Shown here in pieces: positions 19,441 through 28,590 of a stretch of 64,000 nucleotides of DNA. The translations under genes and the position numbers were made by a program. The stretch is from positions 60,144-124,143 of the forward strand of contig JABARS010000011.1 in assembly GCA_019187085.1 (NCBI GenBank). The letters run 5' to 3'. The notes under the pieces were generated by a model. The model saw only the letters and a program-made list of their open reading frames with translations, was not told the origin of the DNA and searched no databases. Within the stretch, counting starts at the first letter, position 1. Each line of letters opens with the position of its first letter. Origin of the DNA: Pseudorhodoplanes sp. GTDB lineage: Bacteria; Pseudomonadota; Alphaproteobacteria; Rhizobiales; Xanthobacteraceae.

Positions 19441-20226
19441 TCAGCGCAACTGCACGACCTGCCCGCCATCGACCAGGACCGTCGCGCCGGTCATGAAACG
19501 ACCCGCCTTAGAGGCGAGCAACAGAAGCGCGCCGTCGAGATCGCCGCTCTCGCCGAAGCGCCCCAGCGGGATGCCGCGCCGGATTTCCTCGCCCTTCTCG
19601 CTCCGAAGGAAGTCCTCGTTGATTTCGGTTATGAACCAACCGGGCGCGATCGCGTTGACGCGCACGCCGCGTGCGGCGAGTTCGACGGAGAGCGCCTTCG
19701 TCGCCTGCACGACGCCGGCCTTGGCCACCGCATAGGCGGCAATGCCCTTGCTCACGCCGAAGCCGACCACCGAGGCGATGTTGATGATGGCGCCGGGTTT
19801 TGCCGCCGCCACCATGCGGCGCGCGCCCTCCTGCGCCCAGAAGAAGACGGCGTCGAGATTGGTGGCGAGCACGCTGCGCCATATGTCCTCGCTCAGGTCG
19901 AGCACGCGGTCGGTATGGGCGATGCCGGCATTGTTGACGAGAACGCTGACCGTGCCGAACGCCTTCTCCGCCGCGTCGAACGCCCGTTCCATAGCGCGCC
20001 GGTCGAGCACGTCGGCCTCCACGGCCATCGCCTGTCCGCCCGCCGCCGCGATCTTGTCCTTGAGCGCATCCAGGCGCTCGGCGCGCCGCGCGACCAGCAC
20101 CACGCGCGCGCCGTTGGCCGCCAGCACTTCGGCGAAGCGCAGCCCGAGCCCGCTCGACGCTCCCGTCACGAGGGCGACCTCGCCTTTCATGTCGAACACG
20201 TCCGCTGCCTTCATGGCGCGCTCCAT
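19441..20226 (-). CDS. short-chain dehydrogenase/reductase (SDR)
   Basis: 261 residues from ATG 20226 (AGGAA upstream); ATG 20214 is an alternative. Rossmann motif TGASSGLG at residues 21-28, NNAG in the middle, catalytic Ser in INIASVVGFG and YAVAK for the Tyr/Lys pair, with C-terminal FMTGATVLVDGG. Classical SDR; the Arg-rich VLVARRAERLDAL after beta-2 favours NADP(H) (inference). It lies 59 bp after dctM and 11 bp before the acyl-CoA dehydrogenase, so a 3-hydroxyacyl oxidoreductase role in the same pathway is plausible. A longer open frame upstream overlaps dctM out of frame and is not coding. Confidence 0.9.
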   Translation of the reverse strand: MERAMKAADVFDMKGEVALVTGASSGLGLRFAEVLAANGARVVLVARRAERLDALKDKIAAAGGQAMAVEADVLDRRAMERAFDAAEKAFGTVSVLVNNAGIAHTDRVLDLSEDIWRSVLATNLDAVFFWAQEGARRMVAAAKPGAIINIASVVGFGVSKGIAAYAVAKAGVVQATKALSVELAARGVRVNAIAPGWFITEINEDFLRSEKGEEIRRGIPLGRFGESGDLDGALLLLASKAGRFMTGATVLVDGGQVVQLR

Positions 20227-20285
20227 CCCTGCAATTCCTCTTCTGCCGTTTCGCGGCCCTGTCTTAGGGCGCGGCGACGCGCTTG

Positions 20286-21677
20286 TCACCCGCCATAGAG
20301 CGCGTGCGGCAGCGCCGTCGCAAGCGCCGGCACGAACCAAAGGATCACGAGGCAAAGAAGCTGGATGATAACGAACGGGATGATGCCGACATAGATATGC
20401 GCCGTCGTGATCTCCGGCGGCGCGACCCCGCGCAGATAGAACAAGGTCGGCCCGAGCGGCGGATGCATGTAGGAGGTCTGCAGGTTGACCGCCATCATGA
20501 CGCCGAGCCAGACCGGATCGACGCCGGGCATCGCCAGCAGCGCGGGCGCCACGATCGGCACCACCACGAAAATGATCTCGAAAGCGTCCATGACGAAGCC
20601 GAGCAGGAACATGCCGACCATCACGATCAGGATCGCGCCGGCCGCCCCGCCCGGAAGCTGGCCGAGGCCGCGATGCACGAGATCGTCGCCGCCGAAACCG
20701 CGGAAGACGAGGCTGAACAGCGTGGCGCCGATCAGGATTACGAAAATCATCGTCGTGATCTGAGCGGTTTTGTCGATCACCGGGCGCATGATCTCGCGGA
20801 GCGCCGTCCGCCGCGCCGCCAGCAATGTCGCGCCGACCGCGCCGATGGAGGCGGCTTCGGTCGGCGTCGCGATGCCGGCAAGAATCGATCCGAGAACGGC
20901 CATGATAAGCGCGAGCGGCGCGACCAGCGCCACGCTCAGCCGGCGCAAAAGAGCAAGGCCGCGCGGCGCATCGGGCTCGCGCGCGATCGCCGGCGAGGCC
21001 TGCGGCCAGAACACGGCGACCGCGATCAGGAACAGGATATAGAGGGCAACGAGCGAAAAGCCCGGCACGATCGCGCCCGCGAACAGGTCGGCGACCGACA
21101 CGGTCTGCGGCGCGAAGATGCCCTTGCCCAGTTGCGCCGCCTGATAGGCATTGGAGAGCTGGTCGCCGAGCAGCACGAGCACGGTCGCCGGCGGGAAAAT
21201 CTGCGCGAGCGTCGCGGTCGCCGCCACGGTGCCGGCGGCCAGGCGCGGATCGTAGCCGAAGCGCAGCATCGCCGGCAGCACGATCAGGCCCATCGTCACC
21301 ACCGTCGCGCCGACCACGCCCTTGGCCGCGGCCAGCAGCAGACCGACCAGCACGACCGAGATGCCGAGCCCGCCGCGCAGCGGACCGAACAGGCGGCCCA
21401 TCGATTCCAGCAGGTCCTCGGCGACGCGCGAGCGTTCGAGCATCACGCCCATGAAGATGAAGAGCGGGATGGCGAGCAGCACGTCGTTGGTCATGACGCC
21501 GAACACGCGCTGCGGCAGCGCCGCCAGGAACGACAGTTCGAACAGCCCGAACGCGTGCCCGACGACCGCGAACGCAAGCGACACCCCGCCGAGCGTGAAC
21601 GCCACCGGATAGCCGACGAGCAGCGCGGCGCACACCGCAACGACAAGCGCGATCGCGAGAAATTCGGCTCCAGTCAT
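20286..21677 (-). CDS. TRAP transporter large permease (DctM family)
   Basis: 463-residue inner-membrane protein with about twelve helices and DctM hallmarks: LLAIPLFIFMGVMLERSRVAEDLLESMGRLFG, AAAKGVVGATVVTMGLIVLPAML, ATATLAQIFPPATVLVLLGDQ, and SYMHPPLGPTLFYLRGVAPPEIT near the C-terminus. This is the transport subunit that uses the sodium or proton gradient. Its start overlaps the dctQ stop by 4 bp. No DctP binding protein is found next to it or anywhere else in the window, so the receptor must be encoded elsewhere. Likely substrate class: carboxylate. Confidence 0.92.
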   Translation of the reverse strand: MTGAEFLAIALVVAVCAALLVGYPVAFTLGGVSLAFAVVGHAFGLFELSFLAALPQRVFGVMTNDVLLAIPLFIFMGVMLERSRVAEDLLESMGRLFGPLRGGLGISVVLVGLLLAAAKGVVGATVVTMGLIVLPAMLRFGYDPRLAAGTVAATATLAQIFPPATVLVLLGDQLSNAYQAAQLGKGIFAPQTVSVADLFAGAIVPGFSLVALYILFLIAVAVFWPQASPAIAREPDAPRGLALLRRLSVALVAPLALIMAVLGSILAGIATPTEAASIGAVGATLLAARRTALREIMRPVIDKTAQITTMIFVILIGATLFSLVFRGFGGDDLVHRGLGQLPGGAAGAILIVMVGMFLLGFVMDAFEIIFVVVPIVAPALLAMPGVDPVWLGVMMAVNLQTSYMHPPLGPTLFYLRGVAPPEITTAHIYVGIIPFVIIQLLCLVILWFVPALATALPHALYGG

Positions 21678-22183
21678 CGCCGCGGCGCGCCCCCGCGCAG
21701 GAGGACTGCGGCGCGGATCGCCTGGGAGACGCCCTGCAGCAGCAGCAGAACGCCGAACACGGGGATCAGCGTCTTGAGCAGGAAGACCAGCGGCAGGCCG
21801 CTGGTCTCGCGCGAGCGCTCAAGGATCGACCAGGAGCGCGCGACATAGGGCAGCGACAGGACGATCAGCGCCAGCGCGAACGGGATCAGCAGCAGGAGCG
21901 CGCCGGCACAATCGATCATCGCTTTGCGGCGCGGCGCGACGTCGGCATAGAAGATATCGACCCGTACATGACCGCCCTCGCGCAGGGTCCAGGCGGCCGC
22001 CAGCATGAACAGGCCAGCATGCGCATAGAGGATCGATTCGGACAGCCAGATCGAGCCGGTGCTCAGGGCATAGCGCAGCACAACCACCGCGAATTGCGTG
22101 ACCACGATGGCAACCGCGAGCCAGGCGGACGTGCGTCCGATGGCGGCAGTCAGGCGGTCGATCCGGTCGGCGAGCGCGGTCAT
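21674..22183 (-). CDS. TRAP transporter small permease (DctQ family)
   Basis: 169 residues, four membrane helices with the DctQ pattern [34 protein letters not shown] in the second quarter. It is the obligatory partner of DctM, and the genes overlap by 4 bp (ATGA). The ATG at 22183 is divergent from the nitrile hydratase genes; 56 bp separate the two start codons, so the promoters must overlap there. Confidence 0.9.
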   Translation of the reverse strand: MTALADRIDRLTAAIGRTSAWLAVAIVVTQFAVVVLRYALSTGSIWLSESILYAHAGLFMLAAAWTLREGGHVRVDIFYADVAPRRKAMIDCAGALLLLIPFALALIVLSLPYVARSWSILERSRETSGLPLVFLLKTLIPVFGVLLLLQGVSQAIRAAVLLRGGAPRR

Positions 22184-22239
22184 GCGGCGCTTTATGCCAG
22201 ACTTGCGGGGCCCCCCGCCATATCCGCTATGATCGCACT

Positions 22240-22869
22240 ATGAGCGATCACCAGCACGAACACGATTACGACCACTCGGAATTGTCCGAAACGGAATTGC
22301 GCGTGCGGGCGCTGGAATCGATCCTGACCGAGAAGGGCTATGTCGATCCGGCAGCGCTCGACGTCCTGATCGAGACCTACGAGAAGAAAGTCGGCCCGCG
22401 CAACGGTGCGCGCGTGGTCGCCAGGGCCTGGAGCAACCCGCAATTCAAGGCCTGGCTGATGCGCGACGCCAACGCCGCCATCGCCTCGGTCGGCTATGCC
22501 GGCCGGCAGGGCGAGCACATGACGGTGGTGGAGAATACGCCGGAGCGCCACAACATGGTCGTGTGCACGCTGTGCTCCTGCTATCCGTGGCCGGTGCTCG
22601 GCCTGCCGCCGGTCTGGTACAAGTCCGCGCCCTATCGCTCGCGGGCGGTGGTCGATCCGCGCGGCGTGCTGCGCGACTTCGGCGTCGCACTGCCGGCGCA
22701 GACGGAAATCCGCGTCTGGGATTCAACGTCCGAAGTGCGCTATCTCGTGCTGCCGATGCGGCCGGCCGGCACCGAGGGCTGGAGCGAGGAACAGCTCGCC
22801 GAGCTTGTGACGCGCGACAGCATGATCGGCACCGGTCTGCCGAAGAAGTCCGACGAGATCGCGCGATGA
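22240..22869 (+). CDS. nthA: nitrile hydratase alpha subunit (cobalt type)
   Basis: 209 residues. The metal-binding claw is [21 protein letters not shown] with Cys109, Cys112 and Cys114; Thr110 in CTLCSC marks the cobalt type (iron enzymes have Ser). The enzyme hydrates nitriles to amides in the cytoplasm after post-translational oxidation of two of the cysteines. The N-terminus is His/Asp-rich ([12 protein letters not shown]), a little unusual. It overlaps the beta gene by 4 bp. The alpha-beta-activator order is seen here directly; many classical cobalt enzymes have beta first. No amidase gene lies next to it. Confidence 0.95.
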   Translation: MSDHQHEHDYDHSELSETELRVRALESILTEKGYVDPAALDVLIETYEKKVGPRNGARVVARAWSNPQFKAWLMRDANAAIASVGYAGRQGEHMTVVENTPERHNMVVCTLCSCYPWPVLGLPPVWYKSAPYRSRAVVDPRGVLRDFGVALPAQTEIRVWDSTSEVRYLVLPMRPAGTEGWSEEQLAELVTRDSMIGTGLPKKSDEIAR

Positions 22870-23525
22870 ACGGCGTCCACGACATGGGCGGCATGCACGG
22901 CTTCGGTCCGGTCGTGCCCGAGCAGGACGAGCCGCCCTTCCATGCCGCCTGGGAACGGCGCGCCTTCGCGCTCACGCTTGCGATGGCGATGCCGGGCGGC
23001 TGGAATCTCGACATGTCGCGTTCGGCGCGCGAGAGCCTGCCGCCGGCCGAATACCTCGCCAGCAGCTATTACGAAATCTGGATCGCCGCGCTGGAAAAAC
23101 TGATGCTCGAGCGCGGACTCATCACGCCCGACGAGGTGGCCGCCGGCCGCGTGCTGCATCCGGCGAAAAAGGGTGCGCGCACGCTTTCGCCCGACGACGT
23201 CGCCAACGTTCTCTATCGCGGCGCGCCGACCGGGCGCGAGCCGTCGGCGCCGGCCAGATTTAGGATCGGCGACCGCGTGCGCACCAGGAACATGCATCCG
23301 GCAACGCATACGCGCCTGCCACGCTATGTGCGCGGCCATGTCGGCGAGATCGAGCTGACGCACGGCTGTCACGTGTTCGCCGATGCGCACGCAGCCGGAC
23401 GCGGCGAGGAGCCGCAATGGCTCTACACCGTGCGGTTCGAGGGCCGCGAATTGTGGGGAGCGGGCAGCGATCCGCGCGTGAGCGTCTCGGTCGACGCCTG
23501 GGAATCGTATCTGGAGCCGGCCTGA
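22866..23525 (+). CDS. nthB: nitrile hydratase beta subunit
   Basis: 219 residues starting [16 protein letters not shown], the standard beta-subunit opening, at the ATG that overlaps the alpha stop. The N-terminal helical part ([25 protein letters not shown] ... [20 protein letters not shown]) wraps the alpha subunit; the C-terminal barrel-like part ([33 protein letters not shown] ... [12 protein letters not shown]) is the SH3-like domain. Together with NthA it forms the active heterodimer or tetramer. Confidence 0.95.
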   Translation: MNGVHDMGGMHGFGPVVPEQDEPPFHAAWERRAFALTLAMAMPGGWNLDMSRSARESLPPAEYLASSYYEIWIAALEKLMLERGLITPDEVAAGRVLHPAKKGARTLSPDDVANVLYRGAPTGREPSAPARFRIGDRVRTRNMHPATHTRLPRYVRGHVGEIELTHGCHVFADAHAAGRGEEPQWLYTVRFEGRELWGAGSDPRVSVSVDAWESYLEPA

Positions 23526-23526
23526 C

Positions 23527-23913
23527 ATGACGCTCGATCCGCAGGCGGCGCGGCAGGCGGTGGACGCCGTTCCCGACGTGCCGCGCGACGCCGACGGTCC
23601 GGTCTTCCGCGAGCCCTGGGAGGCGCATGCTTTCGCCATCGCGCTCGCCCTGCACGAACGCGGCGTCTTCACCTGGGAGGAATGGACGCAGACGCTCGCC
23701 GCCGAAATCAGGCGTGCGCAGGCGGCCGGCGATCCGGACACCGGCACCACCTATTACCGGCACTGGCTCGCGGCGCTGGAACGGATCGTGGCCGAGAAAG
23801 GCGTCGCCGCCGCCGAGATGCAGGCGCGCTACCGGGACGCCTGGGAGCATGCCTGCGAGCGCACGCCGCACGGCAAGCCGATCGAGCTACGCCCCGGCGA
23901 TTTCGGCAACTAA
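23527..23913 (+). CDS. nitrile hydratase accessory/activator protein
   Basis: 128 residues, homologous to the N-terminal half of the beta subunit: GPVFREPWEAHAFAIALALHERGVFTWEEWTQTLAAEI and YYRHWLAALERIVAEKG. Proteins of this type (NhlE/P14K-like) bind apo-alpha subunit and deliver cobalt. It starts one base after the beta stop codon, so it is co-translated. Its 3' end overlaps the convergent nitronate monooxygenase gene by 27 bp. Confidence 0.9.
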   Translation: MTLDPQAARQAVDAVPDVPRDADGPVFREPWEAHAFAIALALHERGVFTWEEWTQTLAAEIRRAQAAGDPDTGTTYYRHWLAALERIVAEKGVAAAEMQARYRDAWEHACERTPHGKPIELRPGDFGN

Positions 23914-24945
23914 CGTGTGCACGAGTTCGCCCGCCGGCATCGCGCGCGCCCGCGTCACGCCGCGCCCGGCCCACAGCGACAGGTAGCCGGCCTTGCCCTG
24001 CGCGCCGGCCGCAACGCGCATCGGGCGCGTCAGATCGTTCTGCTGGCGGAACGGCAGGATCGTGTCGGGCGGCACCCGGTCGATGAAATCGTTGCGCATG
24101 CCGCGCGCATGCCGGCCCGAGAAGACACGCGTGATCATGGTCGTGTCGTCGCGCGCCTCGAGGATCAGCCGCTTGTGCACGTCCGGCGTGCCGCATTCGG
24201 GGCAGGGCAGAAAGGCGGTGCCGAGCTGCGCGGCCACGGCGCCAAGCTGAAGCGTTTCGGCGATGTCGTTGCCGTCCATGATCCCGCCGGACGCGACGAC
24301 GGGGATGTTTACCGCCGCCGCGATCTCACGCACGAGCGTGCGCATCGGCACCATCGCCTCGTCGAAGGACTTCAGGAAGGTGCCGCGATGCGCACCGGCC
24401 TCCTCGCCCTGCGCGACGATATAATCGACGCCGGCGTCCTCGAGCGCGCGCGCCTCGTCCACATGGGTGGCGGTACCGCCGGTCACGATGTCGGCCTTGC
24501 GCAGGCGTGCGAGCGCTTGCGCGTCGGGGATGCCGAACGTGAAGCTGAAATTGGCCGGCCGCGCCTCGATCACCGCGTCGAGCTGTTCGGCGAACGGACT
24601 TGCGGGCAAAGACGGCAGCACCGGCGACGGCAGGCCGAGCTCGTCGTGCACGGCGCGCATCACCGCGAGCATCGGCGCGGGATCGACCGACGACTGCGAT
24701 GCGTAGCCGCCGGCAAAGAGATTGATGCCGAACGGCCTGTCCGTCAGCGCGCGGATGGTTTTGGCGGCCTGCAGGATTTGCTCCGGCGAGGCATAGGCCC
24801 CGCCCCACGCCCCGAGCCCGCCGACATTGGAGACTTCCGCCACCAGTTCCGGCGTGCCGGCGCCGCCGGCCATCGGCGAGAGCAGGACCGGATGCTCGAT
24901 CCCGAGCGATTGCAGGAAAGCCCGTATCCTGTGGTGACCGCGCAT
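23887..24945 (-). CDS. nitronate monooxygenase (2-nitropropane dioxygenase family)
   Basis: 352-residue FMN-dependent TIM-barrel enzyme. Opening GIEHPVLLSPMAGGAGTPELVAEVSNVGGLGAWGG, then FGINLFAGG, DYIVAQGEEAGAHRGTF, and the phosphate-binding NIPVVASGGIMDGNDIAETLQLGAVAAQLGTAFLPCPE. It oxidises nitronates (propionate-3-nitronate and related) to carbonyl compounds and nitrite. ATG 24945 has GGGAG upstream. It converges on the nitrile hydratase operon with a 27-bp overlap, so antisense interference between the two 3' ends is possible. Confidence 0.9.
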   Translation of the reverse strand: MRGHHRIRAFLQSLGIEHPVLLSPMAGGAGTPELVAEVSNVGGLGAWGGAYASPEQILQAAKTIRALTDRPFGINLFAGGYASQSSVDPAPMLAVMRAVHDELGLPSPVLPSLPASPFAEQLDAVIEARPANFSFTFGIPDAQALARLRKADIVTGGTATHVDEARALEDAGVDYIVAQGEEAGAHRGTFLKSFDEAMVPMRTLVREIAAAVNIPVVASGGIMDGNDIAETLQLGAVAAQLGTAFLPCPECGTPDVHKRLILEARDDTTMITRVFSGRHARGMRNDFIDRVPPDTILPFRQQNDLTRPMRVAAGAQGKAGYLSLWAGRGVTRARAMPAGELVHTLVAEIAGA

Positions 24946-25050
24946 GTGCCGCTCCCAAGCTTCATAAGGCTAGCGCGCAGGCGCATAAAGAAAATGCGTT
25001 TTCGCTGAAGGAAGCCTTCGGCGTGCGCGAACGGCGCCGATGGCGAGGCG

Positions 25051-26112
25051 TCAGACGAACATGCGTTCGCTCGCCATGTAGCCGGCGAGCAGCGCAAGCC
25101 CGAACACAAGCACGAGCGCGGCCGCCAGCACCTCAATGCCACGCACGACGAGCATGCCCCGGCCCGCGTGCGACGACGCAAGGCGGCGCGCCAGCGCCTT
25201 GGCTCCGACGGCGAGCGTGGCGATCGCCGCGACCGTGATCGCGGTGCCGAGCCCCATCAGGAAGGTCGCCGCGACGCCGGCCCAGAACAAGCCCTGCGCC
25301 AGCGCAAAGACGAGAACGAGGATCGCGCCCGAACACGGACGCAATCCGACCGCAACGATGGCCGAGAGGCCGCGCTGCCAGCCGCCGGGGCCGGCCAGCT
25401 CGGCCGGCTCCGGGCCGTGCGCGTGGCCGGCGTGATCGTCATGGTCGTGATGATGGGCATGGTCGTTACGATGCGCGTGCGCGCCGTGCGCATGATCGTG
25501 GTGGTGGCCATGATGATGATCATGATGGCCATCCGCAGGCGCACACCATACCGAGAGGAAAGCGCGCCCCTTCACCCACAAAAGCCGCGCGCCGATGGCT
25601 GCGATCAGAGCGTAGCTTATGATCTCGATATAGCGGACCGCGTCGTCCATCACCTTCGCCGTCGCCCCGAGCAGGGCCGCCGCGATGCCGACGATAAGGA
25701 CGGCAACCAGCGCCTGCAGGAAGGCGGAGGCGAACGACAGCACGACGCCGCGCCGCCAGGTCTCTTCGTTGGCGACGAGATAGGACGAGATCACCGCCTT
25801 GCCGTGGCCGGGGCCGGCGGCGTGGAACACGCCGTAAAGGAACGAGATGCCGAACAGCGCATAGAGCGCGGTGCCGTCGGATTTGGCGGTGCGGATCGTG
25901 CGCGCCATGGCGCGATAGAACTCCGCCTGCTTGGCGAGAATCCAGCCGACGATACCGTCGGCCGGCGGCGGGGCCGCCGAGGGGCGCGGCGCACCGAAGG
26001 GAGCCACCTGCGCCAGCGCGGAATGCAACTCGGCGCACACGGCCAGCGCCGCGACCACGGCAAGACCGGTCAGGGCGGCCGCGCGCAGGCGCGCCGGCGG
26101 CCATGCGCTCAT
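25051..26112 (-). CDS. NicO-family nickel/cobalt transporter
   Basis: 353-residue inner-membrane protein with a long periplasmic N-terminal part, then helices carrying FGISFLYGVFHAAGPGHGKAVISSYLVA (the NicO HxxxGxxHG-like motif), a loop very rich in His and Asp (DGHHDHHHGHHHDHAHGAHA, about residues 185-230) and SAIVAVGLRPCSGAILVLVFALAQG. This family (RcnA/NicO) moves Ni2+ or Co2+. Its ATG overlaps the DUF1007 stop (26109-26112), so the two are coupled. Direction (import or export) cannot be decided from sequence; close linkage to a cobalt nitrile hydratase supports cobalt as cargo (inference). Confidence 0.88.
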   Translation of the reverse strand: MSAWPPARLRAAALTGLAVVAALAVCAELHSALAQVAPFGAPRPSAAPPPADGIVGWILAKQAEFYRAMARTIRTAKSDGTALYALFGISFLYGVFHAAGPGHGKAVISSYLVANEETWRRGVVLSFASAFLQALVAVLIVGIAAALLGATAKVMDDAVRYIEIISYALIAAIGARLLWVKGRAFLSVWCAPADGHHDHHHGHHHDHAHGAHAHRNDHAHHHDHDDHAGHAHGPEPAELAGPGGWQRGLSAIVAVGLRPCSGAILVLVFALAQGLFWAGVAATFLMGLGTAITVAAIATLAVGAKALARRLASSHAGRGMLVVRGIEVLAAALVLVFGLALLAGYMASERMFV

Positions 26113-26756
26113 TGGCATTTCACCACGATCTTGTTGGCGAACTGCGCGCCGTAATTGCTGCTGTCGGGCGAATTGCTGAAGAACGCCTCGCCCAGCCGCT
26201 TGGCCTGCCCCATATTCACGTCGCCCGCCTTGGAGACAGCGAGCTTGCAGGAGGCGGGCGCGCCCGCGAGCCTGACCGGATCCTTGTCGTCGAGCCCGAA
26301 ATCGATGAAATAGACCGGATCGTAGATTTCCATGTCGAACGCCGCCGCCTTCACCGGCTCTTTCAGCTTCAGCGTGAAATGCAGCGTCAGGATCGAGTCT
26401 TTGTATTCGAGCCAATAGTCGCTCGCGCCTTCGAACGCCAGCTTGTTGCCGTCGGCTTTGGCCTGCGTGAAATAGTCGTATTCCTTGAGCGTCGTGACAT
26501 TGACCTCGGCGAGCGGCGCCAGCTCCTCGCGGGTGAAGGCGCCCTTCTCCTTCGCCTCAAGGCCCTGCGTGGCATAGGTCGAGAACATGTCGTCGAACGT
26601 CCAGGCATGGCGGATCGCCGTCACGTGGCCGTCCGGCCCGTAGACGATTTCGCTCTTGATGACGACGAAGACGTGCGGGTGCGCGAACGCGCTCGCGCAG
26701 GCGGCGAAAAGGACGGCCAGCGCGGCCGCCAAAGTGCGTTTGAAGGGCATGGTCAT
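26109..26756 (-). CDS. DUF1007 family periplasmic protein
   Basis: About 215 residues with a signal peptide (FKRTLAAALAVLFAACASAFA-HPHV). The mature protein starts with HPHVFV, the family hallmark and a potential metal site at the new N-terminus, followed by AIRHAWTFDDMFSTYATQGLE and YDPVYFIDFGLDDKDPV. DUF1007 proteins are regularly encoded next to NicO transporters and probably hand over or sense Ni/Co in the periplasm (inference). ATG 26756 and ATG 26750 are both possible starts. Confidence 0.88.
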   Translation of the reverse strand: MTMPFKRTLAAALAVLFAACASAFAHPHVFVVIKSEIVYGPDGHVTAIRHAWTFDDMFSTYATQGLEAKEKGAFTREELAPLAEVNVTTLKEYDYFTQAKADGNKLAFEGASDYWLEYKDSILTLHFTLKLKEPVKAAAFDMEIYDPVYFIDFGLDDKDPVRLAGAPASCKLAVSKAGDVNMGQAKRLGEAFFSNSPDSSNYGAQFANKIVVKCQ

Positions 26757-26828
26757 CCGGATCGGCAGACGGAAAGATCGCCTCGGCCGCCACGTTACCA
26801 TGGAGTGCGGCGGAATGGAGGCGGTGCG

Positions 26829-28424
26829 TCAAAGTCCCGCCGCCCCGCCGTCGGCGCGCGGGTCATGCGCCCCCTCGAGCGTCCCGTCCGCATGCAGGAC
26901 GACCGCGCCGGCATGGCCCATCGTGTCGGAATAAGGCTCGGCCAGAACCGCGACATCGTGGCCGGCCGACTGAAGCCAGTCGATGACCGTCCCGGCGAAA
27001 CGCGGCTCGAGCCGCAGGTTCGTGTGCGTGGAGCCCCAGGTGCGGCCGAGCAGCCAGCGCGGGCGGTCGAGCGCCTCATCCAGCGGCTGGCGGAAGAAGA
27101 CGTGACGCGCGAACACCGCCGCCTGGGTCTGCGGCTGGCCGTCGCCGCCCATCGTGCCGTAGGCCATCACCCGGCCGTCCTTAAGCACGGCGAGCGCGGG
27201 ATTGAGCGTGTGGAACGGCAGGCGGCCGGGCGCGAGCGGATTGGCCGCCCCCCTGTCGAGCGAGAAGCTCGCGCCGCGGTTCTGCATCAGGAGGCCGGTG
27301 CGCGGCAACACGCAGCCCGAGCCGAACTCCCAGTAGATCGACTGGATGTAGGAGACGACGAGCCCGCCGGCGTCGGCCGCCCCCATCCAGACCGTGTCGC
27401 CCGCATCCGCCGAAGCCGGCCACGGCGCCGCGCGCCGGCGGTCTATTTTCAGCGCTTCGGCGGCGAGGAACGTTTCGTCGAGATAGCGATCGGGCGGCGC
27501 CTCGATCCGGCGCGGATCGGTGACCACGCGATCGCGCACGCGGAAGGCGCGCTTGGTGGATTCGACGATGCCGTGAACGAAATCGAAGCCCTCCGCCTCG
27601 CCGACCTTCAGCCGCCCGAACAAAGCGAGGACGATCAGCGACGCCAGCCCCTGCGTCGGCGGCGGCGCGTTATGGAGCGTGCCGGCGGCGAGACGCACCG
27701 ACAGCGGCTCGGCGGTATAGGCGGCGTAGCGTTCGAGATCGGCGCGCGTCACCGGCGAACCGATGCGTTCGAGATCGGCGGCGATCTCGCGCCCGACATC
27801 GCCGCGATAGAAATCGTCGAGCCCCGCCTGCGCCAGATGATCGAGCGTCGCCGCGAACGCGGTCTGGCTGAGCACGTCGCCTTGCTGCGGCGGCTTGCCG
27901 TCGACAAGAAAAGCCTGCGCGAAGCCGGGCGCGTCTTTCAGCTCGTCAAGCTTGTCGGCCGTGAGCTGCGCCTGGCTGCGGGTGACGACATAGCCCTCGC
28001 CGGCGGCGCGGATGGCGGGCGCGAGCAGGTCACGCAACGGCATCCTGCCGCCGTGCGCTTTCGCCGCTTCCAGCGCCAGCGCCCAGCCGCCGACCGCGCC
28101 GGGTACGGTGAGCGCCGCGAGTGCACCGCGCGGCGGGATGACCTCGTGTCCGGCCTCGCGATAGAGCGACGGCGTCGCCTTCGCGCCCGCCGGCCCCGGC
28201 GCCATCAGCGCGCGCACGCGGCCCGATGGTTCGCGCACGAGCCAGAAGCCGTCGCCGCCGGCATGGTTCATGTGCGGATAGACGGCGGCGACGCTCGCCG
28301 CCATCGCCACCATGGCTTCCAGCGCGTTGCCGCCATCGGCAAGAATCTGCCGGCCGGCTTCGACGGCTGCGCCGTGCGGCGCGGCCACGACGCCGCGGCG
28401 ATGTCCGGCGGAATGGAGGGGCAT
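26829..28424 (-). CDS. gamma-glutamyltransferase family protein
   Basis: 531 residues, Ntn-hydrolase of the gamma-glutamyltranspeptidase/YwrD type. N-terminal AAPHGAAVEAGRQILADGGNALEAMVAMAASVAAVYPHMNHAGGDGF is the family opening. The likely self-cleavage nucleophile is the Thr of GDTVWMGAADAGGLVVSYIQSIYWEFGSG (about residue 335), in place of the TTH of classical GGT. C-terminal GTMGGDGQPQTQAAV also matches. No signal peptide is visible, so it may be cytoplasmic. Substrate may be a gamma-glutamyl or related amide. Stand-alone gene on the minus strand. Confidence 0.88.
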   Translation of the reverse strand: MPLHSAGHRRGVVAAPHGAAVEAGRQILADGGNALEAMVAMAASVAAVYPHMNHAGGDGFWLVREPSGRVRALMAPGPAGAKATPSLYREAGHEVIPPRGALAALTVPGAVGGWALALEAAKAHGGRMPLRDLLAPAIRAAGEGYVVTRSQAQLTADKLDELKDAPGFAQAFLVDGKPPQQGDVLSQTAFAATLDHLAQAGLDDFYRGDVGREIAADLERIGSPVTRADLERYAAYTAEPLSVRLAAGTLHNAPPPTQGLASLIVLALFGRLKVGEAEGFDFVHGIVESTKRAFRVRDRVVTDPRRIEAPPDRYLDETFLAAEALKIDRRRAAPWPASADAGDTVWMGAADAGGLVVSYIQSIYWEFGSGCVLPRTGLLMQNRGASFSLDRGAANPLAPGRLPFHTLNPALAVLKDGRVMAYGTMGGDGQPQTQAAVFARHVFFRQPLDEALDRPRWLLGRTWGSTHTNLRLEPRFAGTVIDWLQSAGHDVAVLAEPYSDTMGHAGAVVLHADGTLEGAHDPRADGGAAGL

Positions 28425-28590
28425 TCAGATGAATTCCGTCATGCCTTCGGATGGAGCGGGCATCCCCGTAAAGGATTTGGCATCAACTAAGAGACGTGGC
28501 GAACGTACGCAACTCGAAATGGCCTGTATTGCGCTCGGGCCCACTGATGCCGAATCCTCGTATCCCGGGTGGAGCGCAGCGTAAACCAGG

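Noticed and set aside
19441..21633. A single 730-codon minus-strand frame suggesting a TRAP-SDR fusion
   Set aside because: The first part is dctM read in the wrong phase; the SDR has its own start at 20226 and dctM is intact in another frame.
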